This document shows positions 10,340 through 21,456 of a stretch of DNA of 64,000 nucleotides, piece by piece. This DNA comes from Gambelia wislizenii (Eukaryota; Chordata; Lepidosauria; Squamata; Crotaphytidae): contig JAUMIR010000003.1 in NCBI GenBank assembly GCA_030847615.1, forward strand, positions 283,086,265 to 283,150,264, in the 5' to 3' direction. How positions within the stretch are numbered: position 1 is the stretch's first letter; each line of letters opens with the position of its first letter. Under the pieces are notes generated by a model. That model saw nothing but the letters and a program-made list of their open reading frames with translations, ran no database searches and was not told the origin of the DNA. Both the position numbers and the translations under genes were made by a program.

Positions 10340-11713
10340 GACTGAGTGTCCAATCTGTAATAGGAGATGAAAATCAATGGTGTTGACCAAGTAGCCGCTT
10401 GACAAACATCCTCCAGGGATATCCCTGAGAGGAAGGCAGCTGAAGTAGACACAGATCTTGTAGAATGTCCTCAAACCCGAGAAGGCAAGGGCTTCCAGGC
10501 GAGTTCATAACACAGGGATACGGTAGAGACTTAATTTCGATAATCTCTGTGGAGAGATGGGAGACCCCAGCTTGACATCAGCATAGGAGACAAATAGTTT
10601 CAGATATTTTCAATGTGGAGCTGTCTGTTTCACATAGAAAGCTAGGGCTTTCTGAGCATCCAAGGAGTGCAGAGTTCGTTCAAATTCATCTTTGGGGTCC
10701 TCCATTAGGGCAGGCAATACAATTGATTGGTTCAAATGGAAACTGGAAATTACTTTAGGAAGGAAAGAAAGGTCAGGTTTTAACACTACCTTGTGCTTAT
10801 GGAACACAAGGTGTGGAGCCTTGGACCAGAGGGCGCACAGCTCTCCAGCTCGACAAGCTGATGTGATAGCCACCAGGAATGCAGTTTTCCAGGAGAGGAG
10901 TCTCAAGTCAATGGTAGCCATGGGCTCAAACGGCTTCTTAGAGAGCTGTGAAAGTACCAGTTCGAGGCTCCAAGCCAGAGTGGGCTCGAGCACTGGAGGG
11001 TGGAGGTTGTTGTATCCTCTCAGGAACTTCTCGATCACTGGGTCTCTGAACGGTGAAGGCCTGCCTCGCACCTGAAGCTCGACCGGGATGGCAGCCAGAT
11101 AACACTGTATGGAGGAAATGGAGAGTCCCGAACTGGAGAGGTGTAACAGAAACTGGAGGACTGTCGGTGTCGACGTGGAGTCCACAGAAAGGCCATGGTC
11201 CAATAGATAGGACTTGTAGTGCTTCCATTTGTAAGCATAGGATCGGCGAGTAGAGGGTCGAAGCGCGACGTCGACAACAGCCTGCACATCAGGTGGAAGT
11301 GATGGGCTCAACGTCTGTACCAGAATGGATGGATGCCTCAAGGCCAGATCCTCCATGCAGTCAACTGGAGTGTCTCCAGGTCTGCATGTCTGACCTTGCC
11401 GTGCTGAAAGGTCAGTAGGTCTGGTCAATGCAGAAGATGCAAGAAGCGTCAGCAAACCAAATGAAGTAGAGCAGCAAACCAGGCTTGGTGTGGCCACCAT
11501 GACGTGATGAGGATCGCGTTGGATCAGTCCCGGTGTAGTTTGGCCACCATTTGGGTCAGATGAGGGAACAGAGGAAACAGGTACAGTAGAGGGCCGGTCC
11601 ACTGGAACAGGAATGCATCGCCCTTCGATCCTTGAACCCGGGATCTCGAACAGAATAGGCGGCACCGTTTGTTGGGTGTCGCAAACACGTAGATTGCTGG
11701 GGTGCCCCATCAC
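10340..11713 (-). pseudogene. DIRS B tyrosine recombinase (broken)
   Basis: The frame from 11713 to 10610 is open for 367 codons and includes the N-terminal core-binding-like region (TRRSYAYKWKHYKSYLLDHG) and the start of the catalytic domain with AITSACRAGELCALW, where the arginine is the first catalytic residue. It then stops after KQTAPH. Homology continues below 10610 in other frames: FVSYADVKLGSP, then GHSTRSVSTSAAFLSG with the His-x-x-Arg motif, then FISYYRLD with the nucleophilic tyrosine, separated by stops and a frameshift. This is an inactive copy of the enzyme that would integrate circular DIRS cDNA. The N-terminal end overlaps the RNase H frame. Confidence 0.8.
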
Positions 11714-13170
11714 CAGAACAACTCATGAGCCACCAACCAGTGAAGCGTCCATTTGTGAATGGTCAAATTCAAACGGCTCAGTTCATTGGCAAGAGTATTC
11801 TCCACTCCCGGGAGATGGATGGATTGGAGCAAAATGTTCCACTCGATGCACCAGTCCCAGATCACCATGGTGAGGGAGAGAAGCGATAGGGATCGAGTTC
11901 CTCCTTGCTTGTTCAGGTAGTACATCACCGAGGTGTTGCCTGTCACCACCAAGACCACACAACCCATCACAGATATTTCAAAGGCCCTGAGCACTTTCTG
12001 GACCATGAGAAGCTCCAACACGTTGATATGGAGCGTCTGTTCTTTGGCAGACCACATCCCCTACACTGAGTACCTGTTGAGGTGAGCTCCCCAACCAAAC
12101 ATCAAGGCATCCATTGTGAGCAAGACTTGAGGTTGTGGGCGCTCAAATGGCATACCTGACAGGACCATTTGTGGATCCAGCCACCAATCAAGGGAGCGTG
12201 GAATCGCTCGAGGCATGGTAAGTAGAGTCGAGGGGAAGTCTCAGAGGGTTGAAAACACTCAGGAACCAGGACTGAAGAGGCCGGGTATGGAGTCTTGTGA
12301 ACTGGGTGACTGATGTTGTGGTTGACATGTGGCCAAGGAGGGTCTGTACCCACAGTGGAGAAACCCTCTGGGATCGACAGCAGAGATGGATAACGCTGCA
12401 GAGAAAGGCAAAGCAGTCTGTAGGCAGATGGGCGGTTGCCGTTGTCGACTCCAAGCACGCCCTGATGAATTGGAGGGAGCGGACAGGCTGAAGATGGGAC
12501 TTCTCGAGATTGACAATCAGACCTAGTGGGGCCAATAAGTCCAGAGTAAAGTCGACATTGTGGATCAGCTGCTGTTGGGAGTCCACCACTAGTAGCCAGT
12601 CGTCGATGTAGGGGAAGACGACAATCCCCTGTTGCCTCAGGTAGGCTGCCACCGGTGCCATGCACTTTGTGAATACCCTCGGGGCCATAGAGAGTCCGAA
12701 AGGAAGCACGTGGAACTGGAAGGAGTCGTCCCCGATCTGGAACACCAGAAACCACCTGTGGGCCAGATGGATGCCGATGTGAAAGTAAGCATCTTTGAGA
12801 CTGATGGACACAAACCAATCGTTCTGTTGCAGCAGTGGCATGATTGTCCCCAAGGCGACCATCCTGAACTTGGAGTGATGAAGTAATTGACCCCACGAAG
12901 ATCCAGGATCGGCTGAAGTCCGCCTCCCCCCTTGGTGACCAGGAAGTACCTTGAGAAGAAGCAGAGGTGTCGATGAGACAGAGGCACCCGTTCGATGGCA
13001 CCCTTGTGGAGGGGAGGGGATGACAGTGTTATCCGGATGTGGCCTGTCAGTGGAACGGTGTCGAATTAGATCCAGTAGCCAGTCTGGACAATATGAAGTA
13101 CCCAGAGGTCTGATGTTATCGCTGACCAGTTGTTCAGGAACACAGACAGGCAACACCCGAATAGAAGGGT
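11713..13170 (-). pseudogene. DIRS B reverse transcriptase / RNase H (broken)
   Basis: RT motifs are visible in two frames: HLCFFSRYFLVTKGGGGLQ and PILDLRGVNYF, then after a frameshift near 12890 SISLKDAYFHIGIH, VLPFGLSMAPRVFTKCMAPV and VFPYIDDWLLV with the YIDD catalytic pair. The motif A aspartate is replaced (SISL where copy A has SIDL). RNase H sequence at 12057-11710 contains LHINVLELL and VTGNTSVMYYLNKQGG; two acidic positions present in copy A are changed (TDK to TGN, ADG to ANE). The region just after the presumed splice acceptor at 13171 reads TLLFG then WSAITSDLWVLHIVQTGY, the normal DIRS RT N-terminus. Frameshifts and lost catalytic residues mean no activity. Confidence 0.8.
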
Positions 13171-13283
13171 CTAAAAGGGAAACAAGAGAGATGAGAAAGA
13201 GCTCAGACTCTCCTCTTGCTTTGGTCTTTGGACCTCTGCTTCGATGATTGATGGAAGCGAGAGGTAGAGGTTTGGCTTCTCAC
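13171..13283 (-). other. Possible intron between gag and RT, DIRS B
   Basis: On the minus strand a GTGAGA donor at 13283 falls exactly at a codon boundary of the gag-like frame (…LATAS then VRSQTSTSR). A pyrimidine-rich stretch ending TTTCCCTTTTAG finishes at 13171, immediately before the RT frame (ACC CTT CTA TTC). Removing these 113 bases would join gag to RT in frame (phase 0). The same arrangement occurs in copy A (46681-46801). No transcript evidence is available, so this is a prediction. Confidence 0.4.
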
Positions 13284-13705
13284 TGAAGCGGTGGCCAGAG
13301 ATGTTTGCTGGTACCGGGACCGACACGATCCCTGCTGGGTGTAGGACCTTCAGCTTGAGTGGGCCAAATAAGATTGCCAACCGTACTGACCCCTAGAACG
13401 GTATGCAGAAGATGGGGGCACACCATATTTCCTGGTCGTTGTGCGCACCTTTTACGTGAACTCGAGTTTCTCATCGGTGGAAGCATTGAAGAGGCCTGAG
13501 TGGTCGAATGCCATATCCTCTATCATTGAGGCCATCTGCAGAGCAAGACCGGAGGAACGCAGCCAGGCATGCCAATGGAGGGCGATCAATACCACGATGG
13601 TCTTTGCCGCACAGTCAGCCACATGCTGGGAAGAGTTCATTTGCTGGCCGGCTAGCAACTGCGCCTCCTGTTGAATGGCTTCAGCCAGGGCCTGTTTAAG
13701 GAATT
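13171..13705 (-). pseudogene. DIRS B gag, C-terminal part
   Basis: The minus-strand frame at 13721-13452 encodes AEAIQQEAQLLAGQQMNS, HVADCAAKTIVVLIALHWHA and GLFNASTDEKLEFT, all matched by the copy A gag C-terminal region. After frameshifts it continues as a Ser/Arg/Gln-rich tail ending SSKQRSKDQSKRR and a stop, again matching copy A. Homology to gag stops abruptly near 13705, where foreign sequence begins. Confidence 0.75.
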
Positions 13706-14384
13706 TGGGGGGCCCCTGCAATGGTTTGTTTTTTGGGGGGGCCTATGTTTATCCCAGTGTCTGAGAAAGCTATATACCAGACCCCCTCCCCATCAGCCAC
13801 TCTGCATTTTTTTAAAAAATAAATTGCTGCTAAATTATTTTCAAGAGGTAAGAAGTACTTCAGAGGAGGACAAAAATTAAGTAACCACAATATGAGAGTG
13901 TTTTGCCACTGTAATAATTACATCTCCATGTGTTTCTGATTATCTGAACATATATCAAATGAGAAATATAATCAAAATGCACTAATTGAGTCTGATGCAA
14001 TGAAAAGGTGCTGACATGGTAAGAGAAACTGAAACATTTACCTAAAGACTGATGTGTGCGAGTTCTGTGTTCATTTTTCAACTTTGCAAAACAGTTTAGA
14101 ACATGTCCACTTCGTGCTACAATGCTATATAGTGCAACTGATTTTGCTTTAGGTTTATGTGCAAGTAACAATACATAAGGTAGGTAGCTCATGAAGCAAA
14201 CTAGCCACTGGCTAATTAAGCAGAGGAACATACCACTTATGGAGGAATTATATCACCACTACTTCTCAATGAATTTAGTGTCCTGAATAAATACTCACAA
14301 CTCATTTTTATTTTTGGAGTACATGGGGTTGCCATAAGTCAAAAGGCAACTTGAAAGCACATGTGCACACACACACAAATCCCA
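13706..14384. other. Foreign segment replacing the middle of DIRS B gag
   Basis: Gag homology stops on both sides of this ~680-bp block. Copy A has about 665 bp of gag (roughly 45590-46255) that has no counterpart here, so the block replaces gag sequence and is not a simple insertion. The block is AT-rich unassigned DNA with a SINE 3' end at its right side (14318-14382). Confidence 0.6.
14318..14382 (+). mobile_element. SINE 3' end (Bov-B-like tail)
   Basis: GGGGTTGCCATAAGTCAAAA followed by GGCAACTTGAAAGCAC and a short CA run is the 3' tail shared by squamate tRNA-derived SINEs and Bov-B LINEs. The tRNA-related head is missing. Confidence 0.6.
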
Positions 14385-15612
14385 GTGAGTGGCAGAGGTC
14401 TCAGGTCTTGGTGGACAGGTAAAATTTGACTGCCTGTGTCAATCAGAAGAGGCTTAGCTGGTGCCCTCAATTCAGACCAAGACCGATCCAGACCATGAAA
14501 TGACAGGCGAGGATCTGAGTAATAGGCTCCCCTTGCTAGCGACTCTTTGAGCCCAAAGTGAGGGCGTTGGGGCAGAGTCAGGCCTTGAGTCATAGGAGGA
14601 GAGGATCGGATCCGTCCTTCAAAAGCAGATGGGGCCAAGTCAAAGACTCCGTATGCATGCTCGACCTCCAGCACCCAACGAGACGGAGAAGACATAGAAG
14701 TCTGTGCTCTCCTGGTGGCTTCCTGGCTTCCTGGGATGTTTTCTCTATGTCCACTATCATGGCCTCGGAGCTTAGCAGCTTGTCCCTAGTGACAATCAAC
14801 ACTGGGGACTTGGCTTTGGTCTGCGCTGGTACCGTCTCCTCTTCAGACAGCTCACCTTCCTCAATCTGCCCTATCTCCAGGGAAAGAGTTCGAGAGACAT
14901 GCTGCTGTTCAACCTGGATAGTTGAGGTGTCCTCAGCCAAGGGTACTGACTGTATCACAGCCTGTGAGGTTGTCAAGGTCAACAGAACAGCGACAGAAGG
15001 CAGTTCCTCAGTAGCCGGTCTCGAAAAGAGGCAGAGGTCAAGTGGTCCTTACATCTAGGTGAGACACGCTTTGCCTTCTTCTTCTTAGATTTATCATGAG
15101 AGGACGTCGACGAGTCTCGATCCCAGCCAGTAGTTGATAGATCCGGACTCGATATTGAAGGCTTTGTCGAGCCCGAGTCCTTCTTAGAGTCTGAGGCGCT
15201 GATGTGCTTGTGAGAACAGCGCACAGCCTTGGGGTCCGACGCAACCTCCTCACGGAGCTTGGAGCTGGAGGGCCTGTGACGCTTCTTGTTCGGGCTGGCT
15301 ACAGGGGAACAACCCCTTTTCGGGCTGGAGTGCCTTTGCCGCTCCCCAGGAGGACTCACCGAGGGGGACCGACCGCTCTTTGGAGGAGATGGAGCTCAGG
15401 CAACAGATGCCAAGGCAGGAAACAGCATTTTCTTGTACAAGTGTGATTAAGTGCTGTTTTCGGGCCAGAGGCATAAAGTTGCAGCAATGAATGCACACAT
15501 CCACATTATGGCCCTCCCCAAGGCAAATAAGGCACTTTGAGTGCCCACCTGAAGCAGGCACTTTGGCCTGACAAACTGAGCACCTTTTAAATCCAGCCAA
15601 TTTAGAAGCCAT
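14385..15612 (-). pseudogene. DIRS B gag, N-terminal part
   Basis: The start codon is at 15612-15610, giving MASKLAGFKRCSVCQAKVPA and then GHSKCLICLGEGHNVDVCIH, a cysteine/histidine-rich motif also present in copy A. Downstream, in other frames, are the Ser/Arg-rich SDPKAVRCSHKHISASDS, DRDSSTSSHDKSKKKKAKR and EHAYGVFDLAP, each with a copy A equivalent. At least three frameshifts separate these blocks. Gag is thought to bind the element's RNA and form a particle; this copy cannot encode it. Confidence 0.75.
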
Positions 15613-15658
15613 TTTCTTAGGATAAGGCAAAAGCGAGGTCAAACCGTTCTGAGTAGAA

Positions 15659-16001
15659 GTCTGGGGAGATTTTCAGACACGGAAAAATCGTCCCTTGCCG
15701 CGCGAGCAGCCTCCCGAAACTGCTGCGCGGCAAGGGTATTTTTCGGACGACGCTGTGCCTCTTGCGAAGCCGTCCGTGTCACTTCCGTGAAGCTTGGGAC
15801 GGCTCCGCGCCATATTTCAAGCACGGGCAGCCTCCGTGATTGAAATATGACGCGGAGCCGTCCCAAGCTTCACGGAAGTGACACGGACGGCTTCGCAAGA
15901 GGCACAGCGTCGTCCGAAAAATACCCTTGCCGCGCAGCAGTTTCGGGAGGCTGCTCGCGCGGCAAGGGACGATTTTTCCGTGTCTGAAAATCTCCCAAGA
16001 C
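15659..16001. mobile_element. Near-perfect palindromic (foldback) element in DIRS B 5' UTR
   Basis: The two arms of 168 bp (15659-15826 and 15834-16001) are reverse complements with only about three mismatches and no indels, around a 7-base loop (15827-15833). The outer ends are GTCTGGGGAGATTTTCAGAC and GTCTGAAAATCTCCCAAGAC. The arms are GC-rich with many CpGs, unlike the AT-rich flanks. It lies upstream of the gag start codon. I could not identify a clean target duplication, so the superfamily is open. A foldback MITE is the best description. Confidence 0.75.
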
Positions 16002-16196
16002 AGAGTCCAAAGCCAAGCTGAATCAGAAGATGAAGAGTAGTCAAAAAACAGTCCGAGTCACACACAGCCAGAAGATAACAAGAGCCAAGGAAAATCCAAA
16101 ATCATAGTCAAAGACAGTCCAAGTCAATCTGAGATCAGTGAGGAGAAATCGAAAGCACTAGCGAAAGAGGTTCCTAATTGCTTGCACAGTGGGCAA

Positions 16197-16371
16197 AAGG
16201 AACTGAGGGGATTTAGGTGGAAGTGCCTATATAGGGACTGTTAGGATGGACGGAGTTACCGCCAAAATGTTGCAAAGTAAATTCTGCCTAGCGATTCTAG
16301 ATGGTTCCAAATGCTCTGCGCAGGCGCAGGAGTAACCCACTGTGTGTATTCACAGAGACCACGAAGAAGAT
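16197..16371 (-). repeat. DIRS B 5' inverted terminal repeat
   Basis: AAGGAACTGAGGGGATTTAG through CTGCGCAGGCGCAGGAGTAA to CAGAGACCACGAAGAAGAT is the inverse of the 9688-9890 repeat, apart from the outer ~30 bases specific to the 5' end, and matches the copy A left end. Confidence 0.8.
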
Positions 16372-16564
16372 CTGGGGCATGTATGGCCAAGCAACATCAA
16401 AGTGTGGTCAAAAGGGTGTGACTAGGCCACAAGTTAGTAATGAGAAAGAACACAAAAAGCAATTGTTTTAATCAGAGAAACACTGTAATTTATCTACTGG
16501 GTTTTTTGAAAGCCTGAAAAGTGGGGGGGGGGGCAAATCAACAAATACAATATTCAAATACAAA

Positions 16565-17590
16565 ATACCCGAAGGGTAGTCATCAATGGCTCCTCTTTAT
16601 CCTGAAGAGAAGTGACCTGTGGGGTGCCACAGTGTTCTGTCCTGGGCCTGGTGCTATTTAACATCTTTATCAATGACTTCGATGAGGGAATAGAGGCTAT
16701 GCTTATCAAGTTTGCAGACTACACCAAATTAGGAGGGGTAGCTAATACCCCAGAGGACAGGATCAGAATCCAAAATGACCTCAACAGATTAGAAAGCTGG
16801 ACCAAAACTAACAAAATGAATTTCAACAGGGAGAAATGTAGGATATTACACTTGGGCAGTAAAAATGAAATGCACAGATGAAGGATGGGTGACACATGGC
16901 TTGAGGGCAGTACATGCGAAAAGGATCTAGGAGTCTTAGTGGACCACAAGCTGAACATGAGTCAGCAGTGTGATGCAGCAGCTAAAACAGCCAATGTGAT
17001 TCTAGGCTGCATTAATAGGAGTATAGTGTCTATATCAAGGGAAGTAATAGTGCCACTCTATTCTGCTTTGGTCAGACCTCACCTGGGATACTGTGTCCAG
17101 TTCTGAGCACCACAATTCAGGAACAATACTGAGATACTGGAACGTGTCTTGGGGAAGGTGACCAGGATGTTGGGAGGTCTGGAGGCCATGCCCTATGAGG
17201 AGCGGCTTAGGGAGCTGGGTATGTTTAGTCTGGAGAAGAGAAGGTTGAGAGGGGACATGATAGCCATGTTTAAATATTTGAAGAGATGTCATATTGAGGA
17301 TGGAGCAAGCTTGTTTTCTACTGCTCCAGAGACCAGGACACAGAGCAATGGGTTCAGACTACAGGAAAAGAGATTCCGCCTAAACATTAGGAAGAATTTC
17401 CTGACAGTAAGAGCTTTTGGGAAGTGAAATACACTGCCTCGTAGTGTGGTGGAGTCTCCTTCTTTGGAGGTTTTTAAACAGAGGCTGGATGGCCATCTGT
17501 CAGGAATTATTTGATTGTGTATTCCTGCATGGAAGGGGGTTGGACTGGATGACCCTTGAGGCCTCTTTCAACTCTATGATTCTATAATTC
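16565..17590 (+). mobile_element. CR1 LINE, about 1 kb of 3' sequence
   Basis: The plus strand encodes CR1 reverse transcriptase from the palm region to the C-terminus: VPQCSVLGLVLFNIFINDFD, then MLIKFADYTKLGGVAN, where the usual FADD catalytic pair has become FADY, then [54 protein letters not shown] and PYEERLRELGMFSLEKRRLR. The frame is interrupted by stops (for example at 16879 and 17104) but otherwise little shifted. It ends with the CR1 tail AACTCTATGATTCTATAATT near 17590. Not functional. Confidence 0.9.
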
Positions 17591-18435
17591 TGTGTGTGTT
17601 CTTACATACATGCAGCACAATCAACCATAAATATAGGCCAGAATTCACTTGGAAGCTTACATCTTCGTAAGTGGACTTAAGTCCGCAGGAAACAGAATTG
17701 AGCAGTTTCACAACATCCATATTCAGCAAGGGGCTGATGTTACATTGCTACATAGGTAAGCCAGGAAAGTAACCTTTGTGCATCAGACCTTTTAGAATGT
17801 CTCAGGCTATAAACTTGTATACATTTACCCAGGAGTAAGTTCCACTAAACTCATTGGCACTTCTGAGTGGATATGTGTGTGATTCCATTGTTAATGTAAA
17901 TGAAACATTGCTCTGCAGGGAGGGGGGAAATACCTCTCAAACTAAGTAGACAGTAAAATATCTCTCAGTTTTCAGTCTTTACAAATTACACTTTCTTTCT
18001 TGTGACAGTGTGCAGCCCTGGCATACACAGAAGATTATTAGTAAAATCAAAAGGAATGGAGTGGAGAAAATAGAACCAGTAATATAAAGCTTATGTAAAT
18101 CTTAAAAACAAACAAAAATCAGAACTGAAGAGAAAAAGAAAAATCAAATCAGGAATGTTTCTCTGCAATATTAGGGAAATTAGAAGTGGGGGTATTTGTG
18201 TGTCTGTGAGAGAGACTGGTATACAGTTTTAGGGGTGCTGTGATTCGAAGGGGATCTCAAAGACAACTCCTCTTAACTGGTAGGGCTCTCCCCTTCTGCT
18301 TTTTAGAAAGTCTGTTTCTTGCTTTTGCTAACCTCAAAAAGCAATTTTGAGTCACACACTAGAAGATGTTCTAGTCAACAGTTAGGAGAGGCTGTAGCTG
18401 TTTTGCCTTATCCTCCTGGGAACTGCAAGATTCTT
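17591..18435. other. Unassigned non-coding DNA
   Basis: No gene or repeat recognised. There is a short G-run near 17920 and otherwise ordinary AT-rich sequence. Confidence 0.4.
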
Positions 18436-18507
18436 CTTGCAGTTGGACTGGATGGCCCTCACGGTCTCTTCCAACTCTGCAATTCTATGATTCTATGATT
18501 CTGCCTC
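18436..18507 (+). mobile_element. CR1 LINE extreme 3' tail
   Basis: GTTGGACTGGATGGCCCTCA, GGTCTCTTCCAACTCTGCAA and ATTCTATG repeats form the last ~70 bp of a CR1. Confidence 0.75.
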
Positions 18508-18908
18508 CTCTCCTCTCCCTCTTGCTGAGTTGAGTTCAAAATGTTTTTGCACTTTGAACTCAGTTTGCATCAACTGAAATAAGCCAAGCAGAAAAAACAG
18601 AAGGAGGAGAGAGAAACGGGGACATTTTCAAAGCAGCCAAGAAAGTTGGGTGACAGAGGATTACCAGCATCATCTATGTCAAATGGGGACAGTTGGATGG
18701 TATGCAGAGTGCAAATGATACATACACAGAACTTCCAGCATTTGATGAGGAAGGGATAGATTTAAATTTGAGAAGCCTAACCTATTACTCCTCTTTCTGA
18801 CATGCTACCTTTTCATGTGCAGGCCTTAGAAACATCATGCAAAATATCTGTTCTTAGACTGTACCATCTAAAGATGCATGAATGGACATTTTGCATGATG
18901 TTTCTGAG

Positions 18909-19132
18909 TCCCTTTCACACTACACAATTATAGGGTTATTATTCCACTTTAATTGCCATGGTTCTATCCCATGGAATCCTGGGGTTTATAGTTTGGTGTG
19001 GCACTAGTCAAGCACCCTGGCTGAGAATTCTAAATGCCCCTCTCTACACTGCAAATCCCAGGATTCCATGGGATGTTGCCATGACAGTTAAAGTGGAATG
19101 TAGCACTATAATTGTATAGTGTGAAAGGGAAC
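18909..19132. mobile_element. Palindromic MITE (TTCACACTACACAATTATAG type)
   Basis: The ends CCCTTTCACACTACACAATT and AATTGTATAGTGTGAAAGGG form terminal inverted repeats, and the interior is also inverted: CCATGGAATCCTGGGGTTTA against ATCCCAGGATTCCATGGGAT. No coding capacity. Related in its interior to the copies at 20972, 21457, 23442, 30955 and 39947. Confidence 0.7.
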
Positions 19133-20609
19133 CTGAACAGATAGACCCAGCTAAATAATATTTTATGAAAACAAGGTGGAATGTTACTGGTTCCCATGGA
19201 GTTAACTGAAAAATGGAGTCCAAACTCTAGAGTGGTGGATTTAGACCAAGTTGCACATCTACAAAGTTAGTTTGTATTTATATTTTTATTATTTTATTCC
19301 TTTTGTAACTGCTCTGGGAATAGGATTGAAGGATAGTGTTAAAAATATACTTAAAATAAACGAATGAAATCATCCTTCAAGTGCAACTGGCAAGTTTGCA
19401 CATAAACAGCTGCTAGCACTAGCCTGAACTAAATGAAATGGCTTTCTCCTCTGCCTGATGCACAGGCTGTTTGTCTAGATCAGGGGTGGGAATCATGTTG
19501 CCCTCCAGATGTGATAAGATTGTAATTTCCAGCAACCCCAGCCAGCCTAGCCCATAGGGAAGAATGCTGGGAGTGAAAATGCTTTTTCTGATGTCATCAG
19601 GAGGTGGCCAGGCAAGCGCTCAACAACATCAGAGCAATAAATCTCCCAGCCCCCCTTGATCACTTGCCCGGCCCCCTCCTGACTAGCCAAGCACCCATCC
19701 CCACTGTTGACATATCACTTGCCTGGTATCAGAACTAGGCACTCAGGCATATGATCAGCAGTTGTGGGGTGGCAGTGGCGGCCTCAGGGAGAAGGGGATG
19801 GCCCAGTGGTGCCCATTCAGCTTCTGCCAGGGGCAAAGTGTGGACAAGAAGACAGTGTCAGATTGCTTGCGCACCAGTACATGTGACACTAATGAGTTGG
19901 ATCTGGGGCGAAATCCTCTGGTCTGCACTGGAGTATTTGTACTGGTGTATAACACCCTCCCCCAGAGAGCTGCACGATTCCTGTGGTCTAGAGGGAACTC
20001 AGGATGTGCTTTATCTGCACCTGATTGTTTAGTATGCTCACTCTTAATTTGCAGTTTAATACTGCAGACACGTAATTAATATTCACATCTAGTATTTTCT
20101 GGACTGAGATTCAAAGCCACTCTTGTATTACAGGCTACTACTTGAGAAACTTTATGTTGTAGTGTTAGGCATGATTGTTAAGAGCAGGCTAAGTGTGCCC
20201 TTCATAACTGATGAACAAATACTCCCCACATTTTTGCATAAAGGGGAGGAAGGAATTATCATTCCACCACAAGGAAGAAAAGAGGGAAGGCATTGGTTTC
20301 CTTCCTCAAACAAATGTAAGGGATATTAACACTGCTGATTGCACACATGCATAGGCAGAATCCACAGATCTATCAGCCATGATGGTTGCATATCATCACA
20401 GAATTAAATTCTCCTTCAGTTGTTACCTCAGTCTCTGGCATGTATAAATGGTATGTATTTTGCTGTTTCAAGTTAGGGCCATCCTTAGGGTTTCCAAATG
20501 TCACAAGCTGACAATCTCTCCTGGGCTTCAGAACAAGGGAGGAAATCTTGGGGATAGCACACTCCCTTGAACATAAAAGGTTTTTTTTTTAATGCTTAGT
20601 ACTTGAAGA

Positions 20610-20669
<60 letters not shown>

Positions 20670-20971
20670 TCCTGGTGCTGCAGTCTGTTTCAAAGTGGTT
20701 TGTTCAGAGCATCTGCCAGGCCATCTCTTCATCTTCCCTTTTCAAAGTTTTTCAAACCATAGGCAGCACTAGGGTCAACCGAAGGGAATAGTCAGCGACA
20801 CAGAGAAATACTAAGCTGCCTCAGTTTTTGCTGCCTTAGGAGTCACCGAACATGGTACTATATGACTACTGCTTTGTGGCTTTTCCTGTCTTACTAACTT
20901 TCCCAGTTCTGTTCCCACTTTTCTCACCTTATCCTAAATGGCTGAAGCTACAGTACAATTTTTTCCCCCTA
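19133..20971. other. Unassigned DNA with one short interspersed repeat
   Basis: A segment at 19485-19590 (AGGGGTGGGAATCATGTTGC, CCCTCCAGATGTGATAAG) is a copy of a common reptile repeat also seen at 37262 and 42272. ORFs around 19751-20079 have no recognisable domain. No exon seen. Confidence 0.4.
20609..20665. repeat. (CA)n/(GA)n compound microsatellite
   Basis: About 9 CA units are followed directly by about 20 GA units. Confidence 0.95.
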
Positions 20972-21190
20972 GGGTGCAACTATATTGTAGAAATAATGCA
21001 GTTTGACACCACTTTAACTGCCATGGCTCCATCCTGGAGAATCTTGGAATTTGTAGTTTGGTGAGGCACCAGCACTCTTTGGCAGAGAACGCTAAATACC
21101 TTGTGAAGCTACAAAACCCCAGGATTCCATAGGATGGAGCTACAGCAAAGTGGTGTCAAACTGTATTATTTCTACACTGTAGATGCACTC
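20972..21190. mobile_element. Palindromic MITE (GTAGAAATAATGCAGTTTGA type), copy 1
   Basis: Terminal inverted repeats are GGGTGCAACTATATTGTAGA with AATAATGCAGTTTGACACCA, and at the other end the complement ending in CTACACTGTAGATGCACTC. The interior carries the inverted GGAATTTGTAGTTT and AAAACCCCAGGATTCC blocks. No coding capacity. Confidence 0.75.
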
Positions 21191-21224
21191 TTGGTCTGAG
21201 GCATGTGTTAACAAAAAGCCTGTC

Positions 21225-21440
21225 ATTTTTCTTCTTCCATTCTCCTTAGGCACTTTATCTTTATTCCCCCCCCCTCTCTCCCTTCCCCTTTGCAACTTCT
21301 ATCTTAACATCTTCTCTTTCCTTTCTCTTTCTCTTATTCCCTCCTCCAATTCCTGCCTATGCTCATCTGCTCATTTGTCCCTAGTTCTTCTCCTTCCCTC
21401 TTTCTAGTCCTTCTTCCTCAACTCATAGCTAAACATCTGC
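21225..21440. repeat. Polypyrimidine tract
   Basis: Strongly CT-rich on the plus strand; it generates spurious ORFs. A second such tract (21672-21885) follows the next MITE, so one tract was probably split by that insertion. Confidence 0.7.
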
Positions 21441-21456
21441 TTTTCTCTCTATCTCT

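Larger units (their letters stand above)
9688..16371 (-). mobile_element. DIRS-like retrotransposon, copy B (degenerate)
   Basis: Read on the minus strand, this is a complete-length but decayed DIRS-group tyrosine-recombinase retrotransposon. In order it has a 5' inverted terminal repeat (about 16371-16197), 5' UTR, gag (15612 to about 13180, with an internal replacement), RT/RNase H (about 13170-11713), tyrosine recombinase (11713 to about 10340), an internal complementary region (10070-9971) and a 3' inverted terminal repeat (9890-9688). It belongs to the same broad family as copy A at 43987-50306; their proteins are clearly alignable but diverged. Many stops and frameshifts show it is dead. 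No LTRs or integrase are present, as expected for DIRS. Confidence 0.85.

Noticed and set aside
14339..15359. Host genes on the minus strand
   Set aside because: These frames are pieces of the DIRS B gag, each with a counterpart in DIRS A.
20609..20665. CRISPR-like or regulatory array
   Set aside because: It is a plain CA/GA microsatellite; no spaced direct repeats of CRISPR type occur anywhere, and the genome is eukaryotic.
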